17,530 nucleotides of DNA from Clostridiales bacterium (lineage in GTDB: Bacteria > Bacillota > Clostridia > Tissierellales > Dethiosulfatibacteraceae), in the NCBI GenBank assembly GCA_003446975.1, contig DMAP01000215.1:1-17530 (forward strand), read 5' to 3'. Positions within the stretch are counted from its first letter, which is position 1. Every line of letters begins with the position of its first letter. Positions 1-6,734 of this stretch are shown in pieces. The notes below the pieces were generated by a model. It worked only from the letters and a program-made list of their open reading frames with translations, did no database searches and was not told the origin of the DNA. The position numbers were made by a program, and so were the translations under genes.

Positions 1-84
1 CCTGTTGTCGGTGAATATCAAACGCTATTGCTGATCGCTGCTTGGGTCTTACTGGCCCTGGGTACTATCATTAAAGGTTTATAA
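1..84 (+). CDS. C-terminal end of an unidentified membrane protein (partial)
   Basis: An open frame enters from the left edge and stops at TAA 82-84, leaving 27 residues. The visible part is hydrophobic, with AAWVLLALGTI in the middle and a short KGL tail, so it looks like the last membrane helix of an integral membrane protein. The length is too short to name a family. It points toward the hip pair, and the bidirectional hairpin at 371-390 would end its transcript unless another terminator lies closer. Confidence is in the frame being real, not in any function. Confidence 0.5.
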   Translation, partial: PVVGEYQTLLLIAAWVLLALGTIIKGL

Positions 85-421
85 AGTCTTTTTTATATTG
101 AATGATAAAGACAAGACAGAAGGTTGGAATTTAGTACTTTATTTGATTTTGTAATAAGTGATCACACTGATCGGGAAACAGGCTGCGGGTCATTGCGAGG
201 AAGTTGAAAAAGACAGCGGCATCCAAACCAATACTACATCAATTGCCTGCTTGACGTGCTCGCACAGATGCAGGAAACATTGGTTAAAGAATAGTTAATC
301 CTGTCGTAAAAACGTTGCTCGCAATTTAGAAAACCGCTCCGCAATTCCTGAATCTTGCTCTCATGAAAAAGCCGAGGAAAATTCCTCGGCTTTTTATCTA
401 TCAATCACACAAAAATTAACA
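85..421. other. 337-bp gap with possible gene debris
   Basis: No complete gene is visible. A plus-strand frame from 208 to the TAG at 292-294 reads 28 codons without a stop and has coding-like content (its end reads LLDVLAQMQETLVKE), but it has no usable start near its upstream end and follows a stop at 205-207. It could be the tail of a decayed gene. The stretch GTCATTGCGAGGA at 189-201 resembles the core of a dispersed repeat seen in many bacterial genomes, but only one copy is present here. The gap ends in the terminator at 371-390. Confidence 0.3.
371..395. terminator. Bidirectional rho-independent terminator
   Basis: GCCGAGGAA and TTCCTCGGC form a perfect 9-bp inverted repeat (371-379 with 382-390). 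A run of A precedes it and a run of T follows, so it can terminate in both directions. It lies 31 bp beyond the stop codon of hipA on the minus strand, and also downstream of the plus-strand gene that enters from the left edge. Confidence 0.85.
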
Positions 422-1720
422 CTAGAGATGAATCTTCAAATTCTGTTGGATTTGTTCCATACGAACTTCTCCAACACCGGCCATTCCCGCGAATTTTGGC
501 CAATCCTCAACCGCATGGATAACCTGATGGATCATCTCATTAGCCTGCGCTTCCTTGATGCCGGCAGTTTTTGCCAGTGCAATCAGGTCCTCGCTTGAAA
601 ATGAATCTGGTTTTCCGTTGATACTCATCTGATGACGGCTGGTCCACTGCCCCATAGGGTCATATGCGTAAGTGACATCAAACGCCGGAGATAAACGCCA
701 TTCTCCACCTCGATTCATCAAGAAAGCGATGTTTTTTACGTGGTCGTCCTGATTGCAGGCGATTACGTTGAACATTGCCCTTAGTACTTGCTGTTCGATA
801 TCCTCCCTGGATAAATTTAAGCGCTTCATCACGTTTATGGCTTGTTCATACGAATAACTCGCCGGCTGGTTGTAATCATAATGCGCCATCGCGCATAAGG
901 ATTGCATATGGAGTTTCTTGCCATTTGCATATCTGTCAAAACGTTTCGTCATAAAATGGTTTCTTCCGCCTTCTTTATGTAAGCGGCATTCGGTCATTTT
1001 TATCCCGGCGGAAGTTGCCATGAAATAATAAGCGTACTCAATTATCCCATAACCAAGCGGATCAGCCAGCTCTTTATCGCGGTTATTTTTTACGCCATCG
1101 AATTTCAAGAGCCAATATTCAAAACCAGGGTCCGAATCAATTTGCCCGGAGCGAAACTCATCGGTTTTGGGATTCCAGGCCAGGATAGCCTTCGCTCTTG
1201 CCCCACCGGCTGATGTACCTACCCGCAGGATAGTCTGCATCGCTTCCCGATCATCCTCGCCGGTAAACACGCCCTTAAGGCTGGCTCTTTCTGCCAGGAT
1301 TTTATTTGCCAAATCGACAAGTTGCGCAACCTCAATCTTTTTTTGCTCAGATTGCAGTCCCAGAATAGCCGGTTCAAACTCAAGCGCGCCCATTCCACGC
1401 TTACCAACGTAGCATAAGCGCTCTACAGAATTGAAGCTCTCCGCCGACCTGCCCTGCGAAGCCAGCCAGGCATCAATAACCGCGTTACCGAATTTATCCG
1501 GCAAAGAATCCGCCAATAAACCCGGCAGTCCTTTGAACGTGTTCCTGGGTAATGCAGGAAACTCATACGGAAATTCATTTAACGGCATCATCAGCGGCGC
1601 GATCTGTATATCACTCGCTAAAAATTCGGGCGCATACTGGAAAACACCAATTTCACGGTCTTCCAGCCAGGAAACGGCGCCAATCATGCTGCCCCACAGC
1701 ACAACTCGCGCATCAGTCAT
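422..1720 (-). CDS. hipA: HipA-family serine/threonine kinase (type II toxin)
   Basis: 432 residues, a normal length for the long form of HipA, a kinase toxin that in E. coli inactivates glutamyl-tRNA synthetase and triggers growth arrest. Visible landmarks are a glycine-rich loop VGTSAGGARAK at 167-177, the LLKFDG strand with the probable ATP-binding Lys206, TKRFDR at 258-263, the catalytic loop NQDDHVKN at 323-330 (D325 takes the place of E. coli D309), and the metal-binding FDV at 347-349 (D348, comparable to D332). All kinase residues I can place are intact, so the toxin looks active. The start overlaps the end of the antitoxin gene by 8 bp, indicating coupled translation. The cellular target cannot be read from the sequence. 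A terminator follows at 371-390. Confidence 0.92.
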   Translation of the reverse strand: MTDARVVLWGSMIGAVSWLEDREIGVFQYAPEFLASDIQIAPLMMPLNEFPYEFPALPRNTFKGLPGLLADSLPDKFGNAVIDAWLASQGRSAESFNSVERLCYVGKRGMGALEFEPAILGLQSEQKKIEVAQLVDLANKILAERASLKGVFTGEDDREAMQTILRVGTSAGGARAKAILAWNPKTDEFRSGQIDSDPGFEYWLLKFDGVKNNRDKELADPLGYGIIEYAYYFMATSAGIKMTECRLHKEGGRNHFMTKRFDRYANGKKLHMQSLCAMAHYDYNQPASYSYEQAINVMKRLNLSREDIEQQVLRAMFNVIACNQDDHVKNIAFLMNRGGEWRLSPAFDVTYAYDPMGQWTSRHQMSINGKPDSFSSEDLIALAKTAGIKEAQANEMIHQVIHAVEDWPKFAGMAGVGEVRMEQIQQNLKIHL

Positions 1721-2087
1721 TTAAATCACCTTCAGTCTCATCCCCCCACGACCAGGGCTTCTTTTCTAGTTCTGTAGATTTGGAACTTGCGCGCTTGCGT
1801 TCATTCCCCTTCAGGTTGACGCGATCAATTGGCCTGATGCTTGGATCCGGCAGCAAAGTTTCCAGGTTCTGTTGAATGCCTAAAGCAATCAAAACCCTGA
1901 TAAAAGTATCCAAAGATACACCTTTTCCGTTTTCTAACCGGACCATCGTTCTTAGCGATACACCCGCATCATTTGCCAGTTCCTCCTGTGTCATATTGCG
2001 AGCCAACCGGATGTTTTCTAACTTATTACATAGTGCAAATTCAATCTGGTCACTGGTGGCAATTGAAAAATCAATTGGATATGTCAT
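1713..2087 (-). CDS. hipB: HipB-like XRE-family antitoxin and repressor
   Basis: 124 residues. A helix-turn-helix of the Cro/C1 (XRE) type spans about residues 21-75, with the recognition segment MTQEELANDAGVSLRTMVRLE at about 32-52. A charged Lys/Glu-rich tail from about residue 90 is longer than in E. coli HipB and may contact HipA. The ATG is preceded at good spacing by AGGAGT. The gene comes first in the pair and overlaps hipA by 8 bp, the usual antitoxin-toxin order. Its upstream DNA carries four palindromic sites between 2102 and 2266, as expected for autorepression by a HipB-HipA complex. The family assignment is secure; the operator assignment is inferred. Confidence 0.9.
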   Translation of the reverse strand: MTYPIDFSIATSDQIEFALCNKLENIRLARNMTQEELANDAGVSLRTMVRLENGKGVSLDTFIRVLIALGIQQNLETLLPDPSIRPIDRVNLKGNERKRASSKSTELEKKPWSWGDETEGDLND

Positions 2088-2101
2088 GATAGTTACTCCT
2101 T

Positions 2102-2127
2102 TTAATACGCAATATATTACCTATTAA
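2102..2127. promoter_or_regulatory. Putative HipB operator, site 1
   Basis: An 8-bp palindromic core AATATATT (2111-2118) is flanked by arms TTAATACG and CCTATTAA, which are nearly reverse complements. It lies only 14 bp upstream of the hipB start codon, so binding here would block initiation. Its centre (2114.5) is exactly 41 bp from site 2. Confidence 0.6.
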
Positions 2128-2142
2128 CTAGATAATAAATAT

Positions 2143-2168
2143 TTAATGTGCAACTTATTACCTATTAT
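2143..2168. promoter_or_regulatory. Putative HipB operator, site 2
   Basis: The weakest of the four copies, with core AACTTATT (2152-2159) and arms TTAATGTG and CCTATTAT. The right arm matches that of site 1. A possible minus-strand -35 (TTGCAC) overlaps this site. Confidence 0.5.
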
Positions 2169-2199
2169 TATAAATCATTCAGAATAAATATATAGATAT

Positions 2200-2225
2200 T
2201 TAACACGCAATATATTGCGCACTAT
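2200..2225. promoter_or_regulatory. Putative HipB operator, site 3
   Basis: Core AATATATT (2209-2216) with left arm TTAACACG, identical in seven of eight bases to site 4, and a more degenerate right arm CGCACTAT. Its centre is 57 bp from site 2 and 41 bp from site 4. Confidence 0.6.
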
Positions 2226-2240
2226 CTCATTATTTTAGCT

Positions 2241-2266
2241 ATAACACGCAATATATTACGTGTTAT
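2241..2266. promoter_or_regulatory. Putative HipB operator, site 4 (best palindrome)
   Basis: A 26-bp near-perfect palindrome: arms ATAACACG and CGTGTTAT are exact reverse complements, the core AATATATT (2250-2257) is self-complementary, and only one base pair between them is mismatched. As the most symmetric copy it is the likely highest-affinity site, although it lies furthest from hipB. Confidence 0.65.
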
Positions 2267-2295
2267 AGAAATTATTTAAGGTTAATAAGGAAAGG

Positions 2296-2400
2296 TTAAT
2301 TGGTTTTTTCCACCAGAACCACGTAATCGGGCTGGCCGGTTTCAATGGCCATGCGGCCTGTGTTGTCAGTTGAACTATTCATTGTAGTAGGGATCAACAT
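2296..2400 (-). pseudogene. Short coding-like fragment beside the hip operators
   Basis: A 34-codon minus-strand frame runs from ATG 2398-2400 to TAA 2296-2298 and ends in TGQPDYVVLVEKTN. Its base composition is much less AT-rich than the operator region beside it, and the tail looks like a protein C-terminus. It has no good ribosome binding site and no recognised domain. The most likely reading is the leftover end of a lost gene; a real small protein is possible. The rest of the 2267-2429 gap shows nothing I can name. Confidence 0.25.
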
Positions 2401-2429
2401 AGAATAGTCACACACGATTTATGATTCTG

Positions 2430-3116
2430 TCATGGGTGTGACGTAGCAGTAGCCTGGGACACATATGGCGTAAAAATCACGTCCTCATATCCCAGGTCGT
2501 CCAACAACCGCTCAATAAAAACCTCCGCGTTGTCATTAGCCTGCTGCAGGATGCCATCTTCCAGCGCCGCCTCATAAATCTCCTGCTCGGCAGCTTGTCT
2601 GGCCAGCGTTTCCAGGTCCGGATCAGCCTGACGAAACAACCCTGTCTCGCGATCATATACGCGTGACTTCTGGTTATCTAAAGTCGCGATGAAAATTTCA
2701 GGGTCCGGCAGGTCAATTTGGACCACACCGTCCGAAATCACGATATCATCCCGGTTCAGTTCAGACAGATCCACACCCGCGATCACCATACCATGCGCAA
2801 TTAGCAGCAGCCGGTCGCCGAACAGCTCGCCCAGTACCTCTTGGCCAGTTTCAGCTGTGATCACCTTTTCAACCGTGTACTGGATGGTTTCCAGACGCGC
2901 CAGTACTTTCACCTCATTCACGATGGTCACCGGATCCGGCAGGATAGTGGGCGTCGGGTGCAGCACCTGTGCCACTTGCGTTTGCATGTCATTGTTAGCC
3001 GCCCGAATGGGGTCCACCACATTGCTGGTCAGTTGGCGGAGGCCATAGTACGCTCCCGCACCGGCTAAAATGAAAATTAGAAAAATAGTCCCGATAAAAA
3101 TCCATTTATTTCTCAT
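2430..3116 (-). CDS. DUF4230 family membrane-anchored protein
   Basis: 228 residues. Residues 5-27 form one N-terminal membrane anchor. A proline-rich linker (HPTPTILPDP) follows at about 53-62. The rest fits the DUF4230 pattern: a V-xxx-L-xx-IQYTVEKVI segment, AGVDLSEL near 113-120, the LPDPEIF motif near 136-142, and a helical C-terminal part ending in LLDDLGYEDVIF. DUF4230 proteins are common and have no settled function; they probably lie outside the membrane, held by the N-terminal helix. The ATG is preceded by GGGAGG at good spacing. The gene stands alone on its strand. An AATAAAG/CTTTATT inverted repeat with a one-base spacer at 3160-3174 could be part of its control region. Confidence 0.8.
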   Translation of the reverse strand: MRNKWIFIGTIFLIFILAGAGAYYGLRQLTSNVVDPIRAANNDMQTQVAQVLHPTPTILPDPVTIVNEVKVLARLETIQYTVEKVITAETGQEVLGELFGDRLLLIAHGMVIAGVDLSELNRDDIVISDGVVQIDLPDPEIFIATLDNQKSRVYDRETGLFRQADPDLETLARQAAEQEIYEAALEDGILQQANDNAEVFIERLLDDLGYEDVIFTPYVSQATATSHP

Positions 3117-3281
3117 CTTTTCCTCCCTATTAACTATAAAGGATGATCTTCCTTTTAATAATAAAGGCTTTATTAATTCAGTCTTCCCAATTGCGTCGAG
3201 TGCCCTTCAATGTAGCTATGAAAGCTGCATTTCACTTGATTAAATGGATCGCGAGTAGCTGGAAGAAGCTTTATATGCAGG

Positions 3282-3310
3282 TTGAAATCAGGCGTAATTT
3301 CTCCTATACT
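3282..3310 (+). promoter_or_regulatory. Sigma-70 type promoter of the dodecin gene
   Basis: TTGAAA (3282-3287) and TATACT (3305-3310) are separated by exactly 17 bp, and the dodecin ATG lies 42 bp beyond the -10. No operator-like symmetry overlaps it, so expression may be constitutive. Confidence 0.7.
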
Positions 3311-3352
3311 CAAAATAGTACAAGATAAATCTAAATCAGAAAGAAGGGTCAC

Positions 3353-3559
3353 ATGAGTGTCGCAAAAATAACAGAAATAAAAGTATCCTCGACCAAGAGT
3401 TTTGATGATGCCGTGCGCGAGGGAATTGCCCGCGCCAATAAAACGCTTAAAAATGTTCGGTCTGCCTGGGTTAAAGATTTTGAAGTAATCGTCGATGAGC
3501 AGGGTCAAATCACTGAATACCGTGTATTGTTGAAAGTATCCTTTATCCTCGCCGATTAG
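3353..3559 (+). CDS. Dodecin, flavin-binding storage protein
   Basis: 68 residues, the usual size for dodecin, a small protein whose dodecamers bind and protect flavins in the cytoplasm. The sequence shows the family layout: KITEIKVSSTKSFDDAV at the N-terminus, a helix with IARANKTLKNVRSAWV, then strands ending in EYRVLLKVSFIL. Trp39 in the SAWVKDFEV strand is the conserved residue that stacks on the isoalloxazine ring in characterised dodecins. The ribosome binding site AGAAGGG lies just ahead of the ATG. It is monocistronic with a good promoter at 3282-3310. The assignment is confident; ligand preference cannot be judged. Confidence 0.93.
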   Translation: MSVAKITEIKVSSTKSFDDAVREGIARANKTLKNVRSAWVKDFEVIVDEQGQITEYRVLLKVSFILAD

Positions 3560-3920
3560 AAAGTGTTCTTTACGTAAAATATTAGAGGCAATTCGCGAAT
3601 TTCCGCCAGGCTTTCTTTATAATAAAGAAGAAAGTCCGTAAACAATAATCGAAAATATATAAGCAATTTTTCCAATAACCTCGCGGCCTATTTCTTTTAA
3701 ATATTTAAAACACTCGGTTCAGAGGAGATTCAGGCTGCCTTAAATCCATGCGTGGATCACCTGATTTCCCGCTTGGAAGCCGGCTCCGGTCTGGAATAGA
3801 AACATCCATGAAACCTCCCTGCTTCTCCCAAGCTGCCCATATTTTCTTCTTCTCCCGTACAACTTTTTCATAGAAAACCCGTATGTATTGATGTCAAAAG
3901 GTTTTGATAAAGGAGAAAAA
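3560..3920. other. Gap of about 360 bp with a coding-like relic
   Basis: No complete gene is seen. A plus-strand frame from 3710 to TAG 3797-3799 reads LNPCVDHLISRLEAGSGLE at its end and has a coding-like composition, but a stop codon lies shortly upstream in the AT-rich stretch and no start with a ribosome binding site is present. It is probably the end of a decayed gene. The last 20 bp carry the ribosome binding site of the next gene. Confidence 0.3.
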
Positions 3921-4142
3921 ATGGACAGCGAAAATAATATGGATCATACGGATTATGGAAAAACCAAAGTCGGTCATCGCGGCCATACCTCTGAAGCAGT
4001 CTATGGCTTGGGCCTGATTGGCGCATGGGTATATTTCATCGGCAATGCCGCAACTTTCTGGCTCGGAGTATTGGGTTTCTTGAAAGGCTTGGTTTGGCCC
4101 GCGTACCTGGTCTATGCAGCACTTAAATATCTGAATCTGTAA
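3921..4142 (+). CDS. Small two-helix membrane protein of unknown function
   Basis: 73 residues from the chosen ATG. AGGAG stands five bases ahead of this ATG, so I prefer it over the in-frame TTG (3888) and ATG (3891) upstream, which have no ribosome binding site. The N-terminus is acidic and polar, followed by a KVGHRGHTSEAVYGLG segment. Two hydrophobic stretches then follow, at about 29-48 and 49-68, ending in KYLNL. I recall similar small proteins with a VGHRG...AVYGLGLIGAW pattern annotated as hypothetical in several anaerobes; no function is known to me. No partner gene is evident. Confidence 0.7.
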   Translation: MDSENNMDHTDYGKTKVGHRGHTSEAVYGLGLIGAWVYFIGNAATFWLGVLGFLKGLVWPAYLVYAALKYLNL

Positions 4143-4178
4143 TTCTCAGCACTATTAATTCCTACGTAACTAATACCA

Positions 4179-4227
4179 ATAATTCCGGCTCCGGTCAGTT
4201 TTATTAATGACTCGAGGCCGGAATTAT
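4179..4227. repeat. Inverted repeat, possible terminator of the small membrane protein gene
   Basis: ATAATTCCGGC (4179-4189) and GCCGGAATTAT (4217-4227) are perfect 11-bp reverse complements around a 27-bp loop that can extend the stem with GTCA/TGAC. It lies 37 bp past the stop of the small membrane protein gene. There is no strong T run after it, so termination is possible but not typical. Confidence 0.5.
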
Positions 4228-4362
4228 CTTAATTGTATGACAAACATCTTAAGTCTATCGATTTCGCAGATACGCCAATTACTTTCAGGTTTTCTTGTGA
4301 TAATATATGTTCTTCATTTACTGTATAGCGTAAATTAATATTATATTAAAAGAGGAAAAACA

Positions 4363-5097
4363 ATGTCCAATATCCCCACCCCCCATATTGAAGCAACTTC
4401 AAAAGACGAGATCGCTAAAGTAGTTCTTATGCCCGGCGACCCGCTGCGCGCCAAGAAAATTGCAGAAACCTACCTGACCGACGTAAAGCAATTTAACCAG
4501 GTACGCGGCATGCTTGGATTCACAGGCACATATAAAGGAAAGCGCGTCAGCGTTATGGGCTCAGGTATGGGTTTCGGCAGCATTGGCATTTATTCATACG
4601 AACTGTACAAATTCTATGATGTGGACACCATCATCCGCATCGGTTCCTGCGGCGCCTCCCGCCCCGACATCAAGGTCATGGATATCGTCCTGGCCGACAA
4701 AGCCTTTTCCACCGAAACCTTCGCCAGGGAAGCCCACGGCTTCGAGGAGAACCTCATCGAGGGCAGCCAGACCGTGGCCGACACCATCCGCGCGGTGGCC
4801 AAAGAGAACAATATCAAAATGCATGAGGGCAACATCGCCTCTGGCAACGTCTTCTATTCCTCTGTGCGAGATGATTGGGAAAAACTGGAAAAAGAAAACG
4901 GCATCATCGCTGCGGAGATGGAAGCCTTCGCTCTGTTCGCCAACGCCAAAGCCACCAACAAGAATGGCGCCTGCCTGCTGACCGTCTCCGACAGCAAGTA
5001 CGACCAGGATAAGAACCTCACCGCCGAAGCGCGCCAAAATGCCTTCGACGACATGATGGTGTTGGCTCTGGAAACCGCCGCCAAGCTGGTTGATTAA
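4363..5097 (+). CDS. deoD: Purine nucleoside phosphorylase, DeoD type
   Basis: 244 residues, close to the usual 235-240. It cleaves purine (deoxy)nucleosides with phosphate to the free base and (deoxy)ribose 1-phosphate in cytoplasmic salvage. Active-site residues of the hexameric DeoD family are in place: TPHIEA with His8, MPGDPLRAK at 23-31 with Arg29, RGMLGFTGTYKG at 48-59 with Arg48, IRIGSCGA at 91-98 with Arg92, AEMEAFAL with Glu185 and Glu187, TVSD with Asp210 (E. coli Asp204), and Arg224 (E. coli Arg217). An AGAGGA ribosome binding site precedes the ATG. The gene is noticeably richer in G+C than the block that follows. A second copy of its last codons occurs at 15622-15685. Confidence 0.96.
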   Translation: MSNIPTPHIEATSKDEIAKVVLMPGDPLRAKKIAETYLTDVKQFNQVRGMLGFTGTYKGKRVSVMGSGMGFGSIGIYSYELYKFYDVDTIIRIGSCGASRPDIKVMDIVLADKAFSTETFAREAHGFEENLIEGSQTVADTIRAVAKENNIKMHEGNIASGNVFYSSVRDDWEKLEKENGIIAAEMEAFALFANAKATNKNGACLLTVSDSKYDQDKNLTAEARQNAFDDMMVLALETAAKLVD

Positions 5098-5111
5098 TCA
5101 ATACTTTTACT

Positions 5112-5147
5112 AAGAAATAACAGCCTCGCGAGGGGCTGTTATTTCTT
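5112..5147. terminator. Rho-independent terminator after deoD
   Basis: A 14-bp perfect stem (5112-5125 with 5134-5147) has GC-rich base pairs AACAGCC/GGCTGTT next to the loop and ends in TTTCTT. It starts 15 bp past the deoD stop codon. Confidence 0.85.
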
Positions 5148-5221
5148 GTCTATAAATTAAAGGGTTAATACTTAAAGAACCCGGTTAATATTAATAAATG
5201 CATTTCAATATTAGATTTTGA

Positions 5222-5246
5222 TATAATCAATAAACGGTTGTTCATT
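5222..5246 (+). promoter_or_regulatory. Promoter -10 box with adjoining TetR-type operator, upstream of the PTS IIA gene
   Basis: TATAAT at 5222-5227 is followed after one base by AATAAACGGTTGTTCATT (5229-5246), an imperfect palindrome shared with two other promoters in the window. The -35 region is weak (TGCATT at the expected distance). A repressor bound here would cover the transcription start. The neighbouring tetR-like gene is the obvious candidate. Confidence 0.6.
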
Positions 5247-5348
5247 TATAATCGCGAAAATTTTTTAAAAATACCGTTAAAAATTGCTATTATCAAAAGG
5301 TAATCTTTTTTATAAAGAGAGCTGTATCATAAAAAGCGAGGTTCCATC

Positions 5349-5690
5349 ATGAGCGATCAATCCAAATCGGTAAAATTTGCCACCATGACAATCCTGCATG
5401 CCGGCAATGCCAGGAGATTCATCTCAGACGCTTATAAAGAACTGAGTGAATTCAATTTTGACAATGCTCGTGAAAAGATCGGACAAGCGCGTGAAGAAGC
5501 CCTGTTTGCCCATCGCGAACAATCCAAAATCATTCAGTCTGAATCGGATGGAGAATCTTTGGAATTTTCTTTACTGCTCACCCATGCTCAAGATACGCTG
5601 ATGTCTGCGGTTTCTGAAATGTACATCGCTAAAAATCTAATCACTATCGTTGAGAAGATTTACGAAGATAGCCATCACCAACGACAATAA
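5349..5690 (+). CDS. PTS lactose/cellobiose-type IIA component
   Basis: 113 residues, a typical length. This all-helical soluble protein passes phosphate from HPr to a IIB partner of the lactose/cellobiose family. The family signature LLLTHAQDTLMSA is complete: His79 is the phosphorylated residue and Asp82 the metal-binding residue at the trimer centre. The early ILHAGNAR motif at 15-22 also matches. No IIB or IIC of this family lies in the window, so the partner is elsewhere, or the protein now serves a regulatory role. It converges on the tetR-like gene with only 13 bp between the two stop codons. Expression is probably controlled by the operator at 5229-5246. Confidence 0.92.
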   Translation: MSDQSKSVKFATMTILHAGNARRFISDAYKELSEFNFDNAREKIGQAREEALFAHREQSKIIQSESDGESLEFSLLLTHAQDTLMSAVSEMYIAKNLITIVEKIYEDSHHQRQ

Positions 5691-5703
5691 ATTACCCCAT
5701 CAA

Positions 5704-6360
5704 TCAAGAGTCTTTTATATCTTTATCCGGTTGATCGTTATTTTGACTGAACAAACCATATAAATAAGCATCGGCGAAATAATCAAATCCACCCTCGATA
5801 AAACTATTCTCTTTTAATTTGTTCTCGTTATCGACAATCCCTTTATCCGACATGAGATAGCCAAAAAACAAGCCCAAAACTGCCCGGTAAAGCAGGCGAA
5901 CGTTGACATCTTTGAGTTTTTCATCACTTTCTTGAATCTCTTCTATCGTCTGCGACACCTTGGTAAAAGTTTTATCAAACAAAGCTGGGATATGCTGTCC
6001 GTTGAATTCAAGCACCTCGATCAAATGCAAGCGAATTAGTTCCGGTCGTTTATCCCATTCTTCGAGCAATTTGTCTGTCGCATCGCGTATATATTCCTCG
6101 ACGGAATTCCCTTCAGCCTTACTCAACACCTCAGGAATACGAAGCCAGGGATGATACGTATTTAATACCGCTTCAAATAGAGCAGTTTTGCTATCAAAAT
6201 GATTGTATAAAGCCCCTGCCACAAGTTTTATCTTCTCGGTGATCTGCCGCGTCGTTGTAGCATGAAAACCATTTAAGATAAAAAGGTCACAGGCTGCATT
6301 GATCAATTCCTGTCTAGTCTGTTCACCACGCAATTGGTAGTCTTGATTTTTGTTTTCCAT
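5704..6360 (-). CDS. TetR/AcrR-family transcriptional regulator, probable regulator of the PTS block
   Basis: 218 residues. The N-terminal DNA-binding domain spans about residues 14-62: a helix AACDLFILNGFHATTTRQI, then a helix-turn-helix ending in AGALYNHFDSKTALFEAVL, which is the TetR family signature. The C-terminal helical ligand domain is not similar to any sugar-specific group I recognise. No classical ribosome binding site precedes the ATG. It lies next to the PTS IIA gene and inside the block whose promoters share an 18-bp palindrome, so I infer it represses them. Its own upstream region lacks that motif but has a perfect palindrome CTTATTAATAAG at 6380-6391. TetR proteins rarely control PTS operons; the inducer is unknown. 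Confidence 0.92.
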   Translation of the reverse strand: MENKNQDYQLRGEQTRQELINAACDLFILNGFHATTTRQITEKIKLVAGALYNHFDSKTALFEAVLNTYHPWLRIPEVLSKAEGNSVEEYIRDATDKLLEEWDKRPELIRLHLIEVLEFNGQHIPALFDKTFTKVSQTIEEIQESDEKLKDVNVRLLYRAVLGLFFGYLMSDKGIVDNENKLKENSFIEGGFDYFADAYLYGLFSQNNDQPDKDIKDS

Positions 6361-6734
6361 GAGAACAATTACTTTACCACTTATTAATAAGATATCTATA
6401 ACATTTTAGAATTTCTTTCTTTTGATTATACAAACAAACTGAAAGAATAGGATATTAGATAATGAAACAGGCAATTTTGTCCAATATTACCAGAGATTTT
6501 TCCGTCTTTTTAAGAAATCTTTTCTATCCACGAGAAGTAATTTTGCAAATTGCCCTTCTGTTATAGCAAGCCTTTTTTACCAATTGATCTCAACAAGGTA
6601 ATCTTTAAGAAGCTTAAACTAGACCTTTGTTGTAATAGACAAATAGAGGCATGTTAAGATATCAAGATATAATATTTTTGCTGGCTGGGACCAGCGTGCA
6701 ATGATTTTTATTCTTTGGGTTATTTATACATATT
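6361..6734. other. 374-bp intergenic region with a truncated ORF and an HPr promoter candidate
   Basis: AT-rich gap between the divergent tetR-like and HPr genes. A 34-codon plus-strand frame starts at ATG 6462 and stops at TAG 6564-6566. It reads like the start of a membrane protein (FLRNLFYPREVILQIALLL) cut off by a stop codon, and may be a relic or a true short peptide. A TATAAT at 6668-6673 may be the -10 of the HPr gene, but no good -35 stands in front of it. A short GCTGG/CCAGC hairpin lies in the presumed leader near 6679-6694. The three-copy operator motif is absent here. Confidence 0.35.

Noticed and set aside
189..201. GTCATTGCGAGGA, core of a dispersed repeat common in bacterial genomes
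   Set aside because: Only one copy in the window and the adjoining bases do not follow the usual repeat, so a repeat call cannot be supported.
2267..2429. A fifth HipB operator between 2267 and 2429
   Set aside because: No copy of the AATATATT core with matching arms is found there.
4514..5084. Long open frames on both strands within deoD
   Set aside because: They are shadows of the real gene, which has a full set of active-site residues; the alternatives have low-complexity composition and no ribosome binding site.
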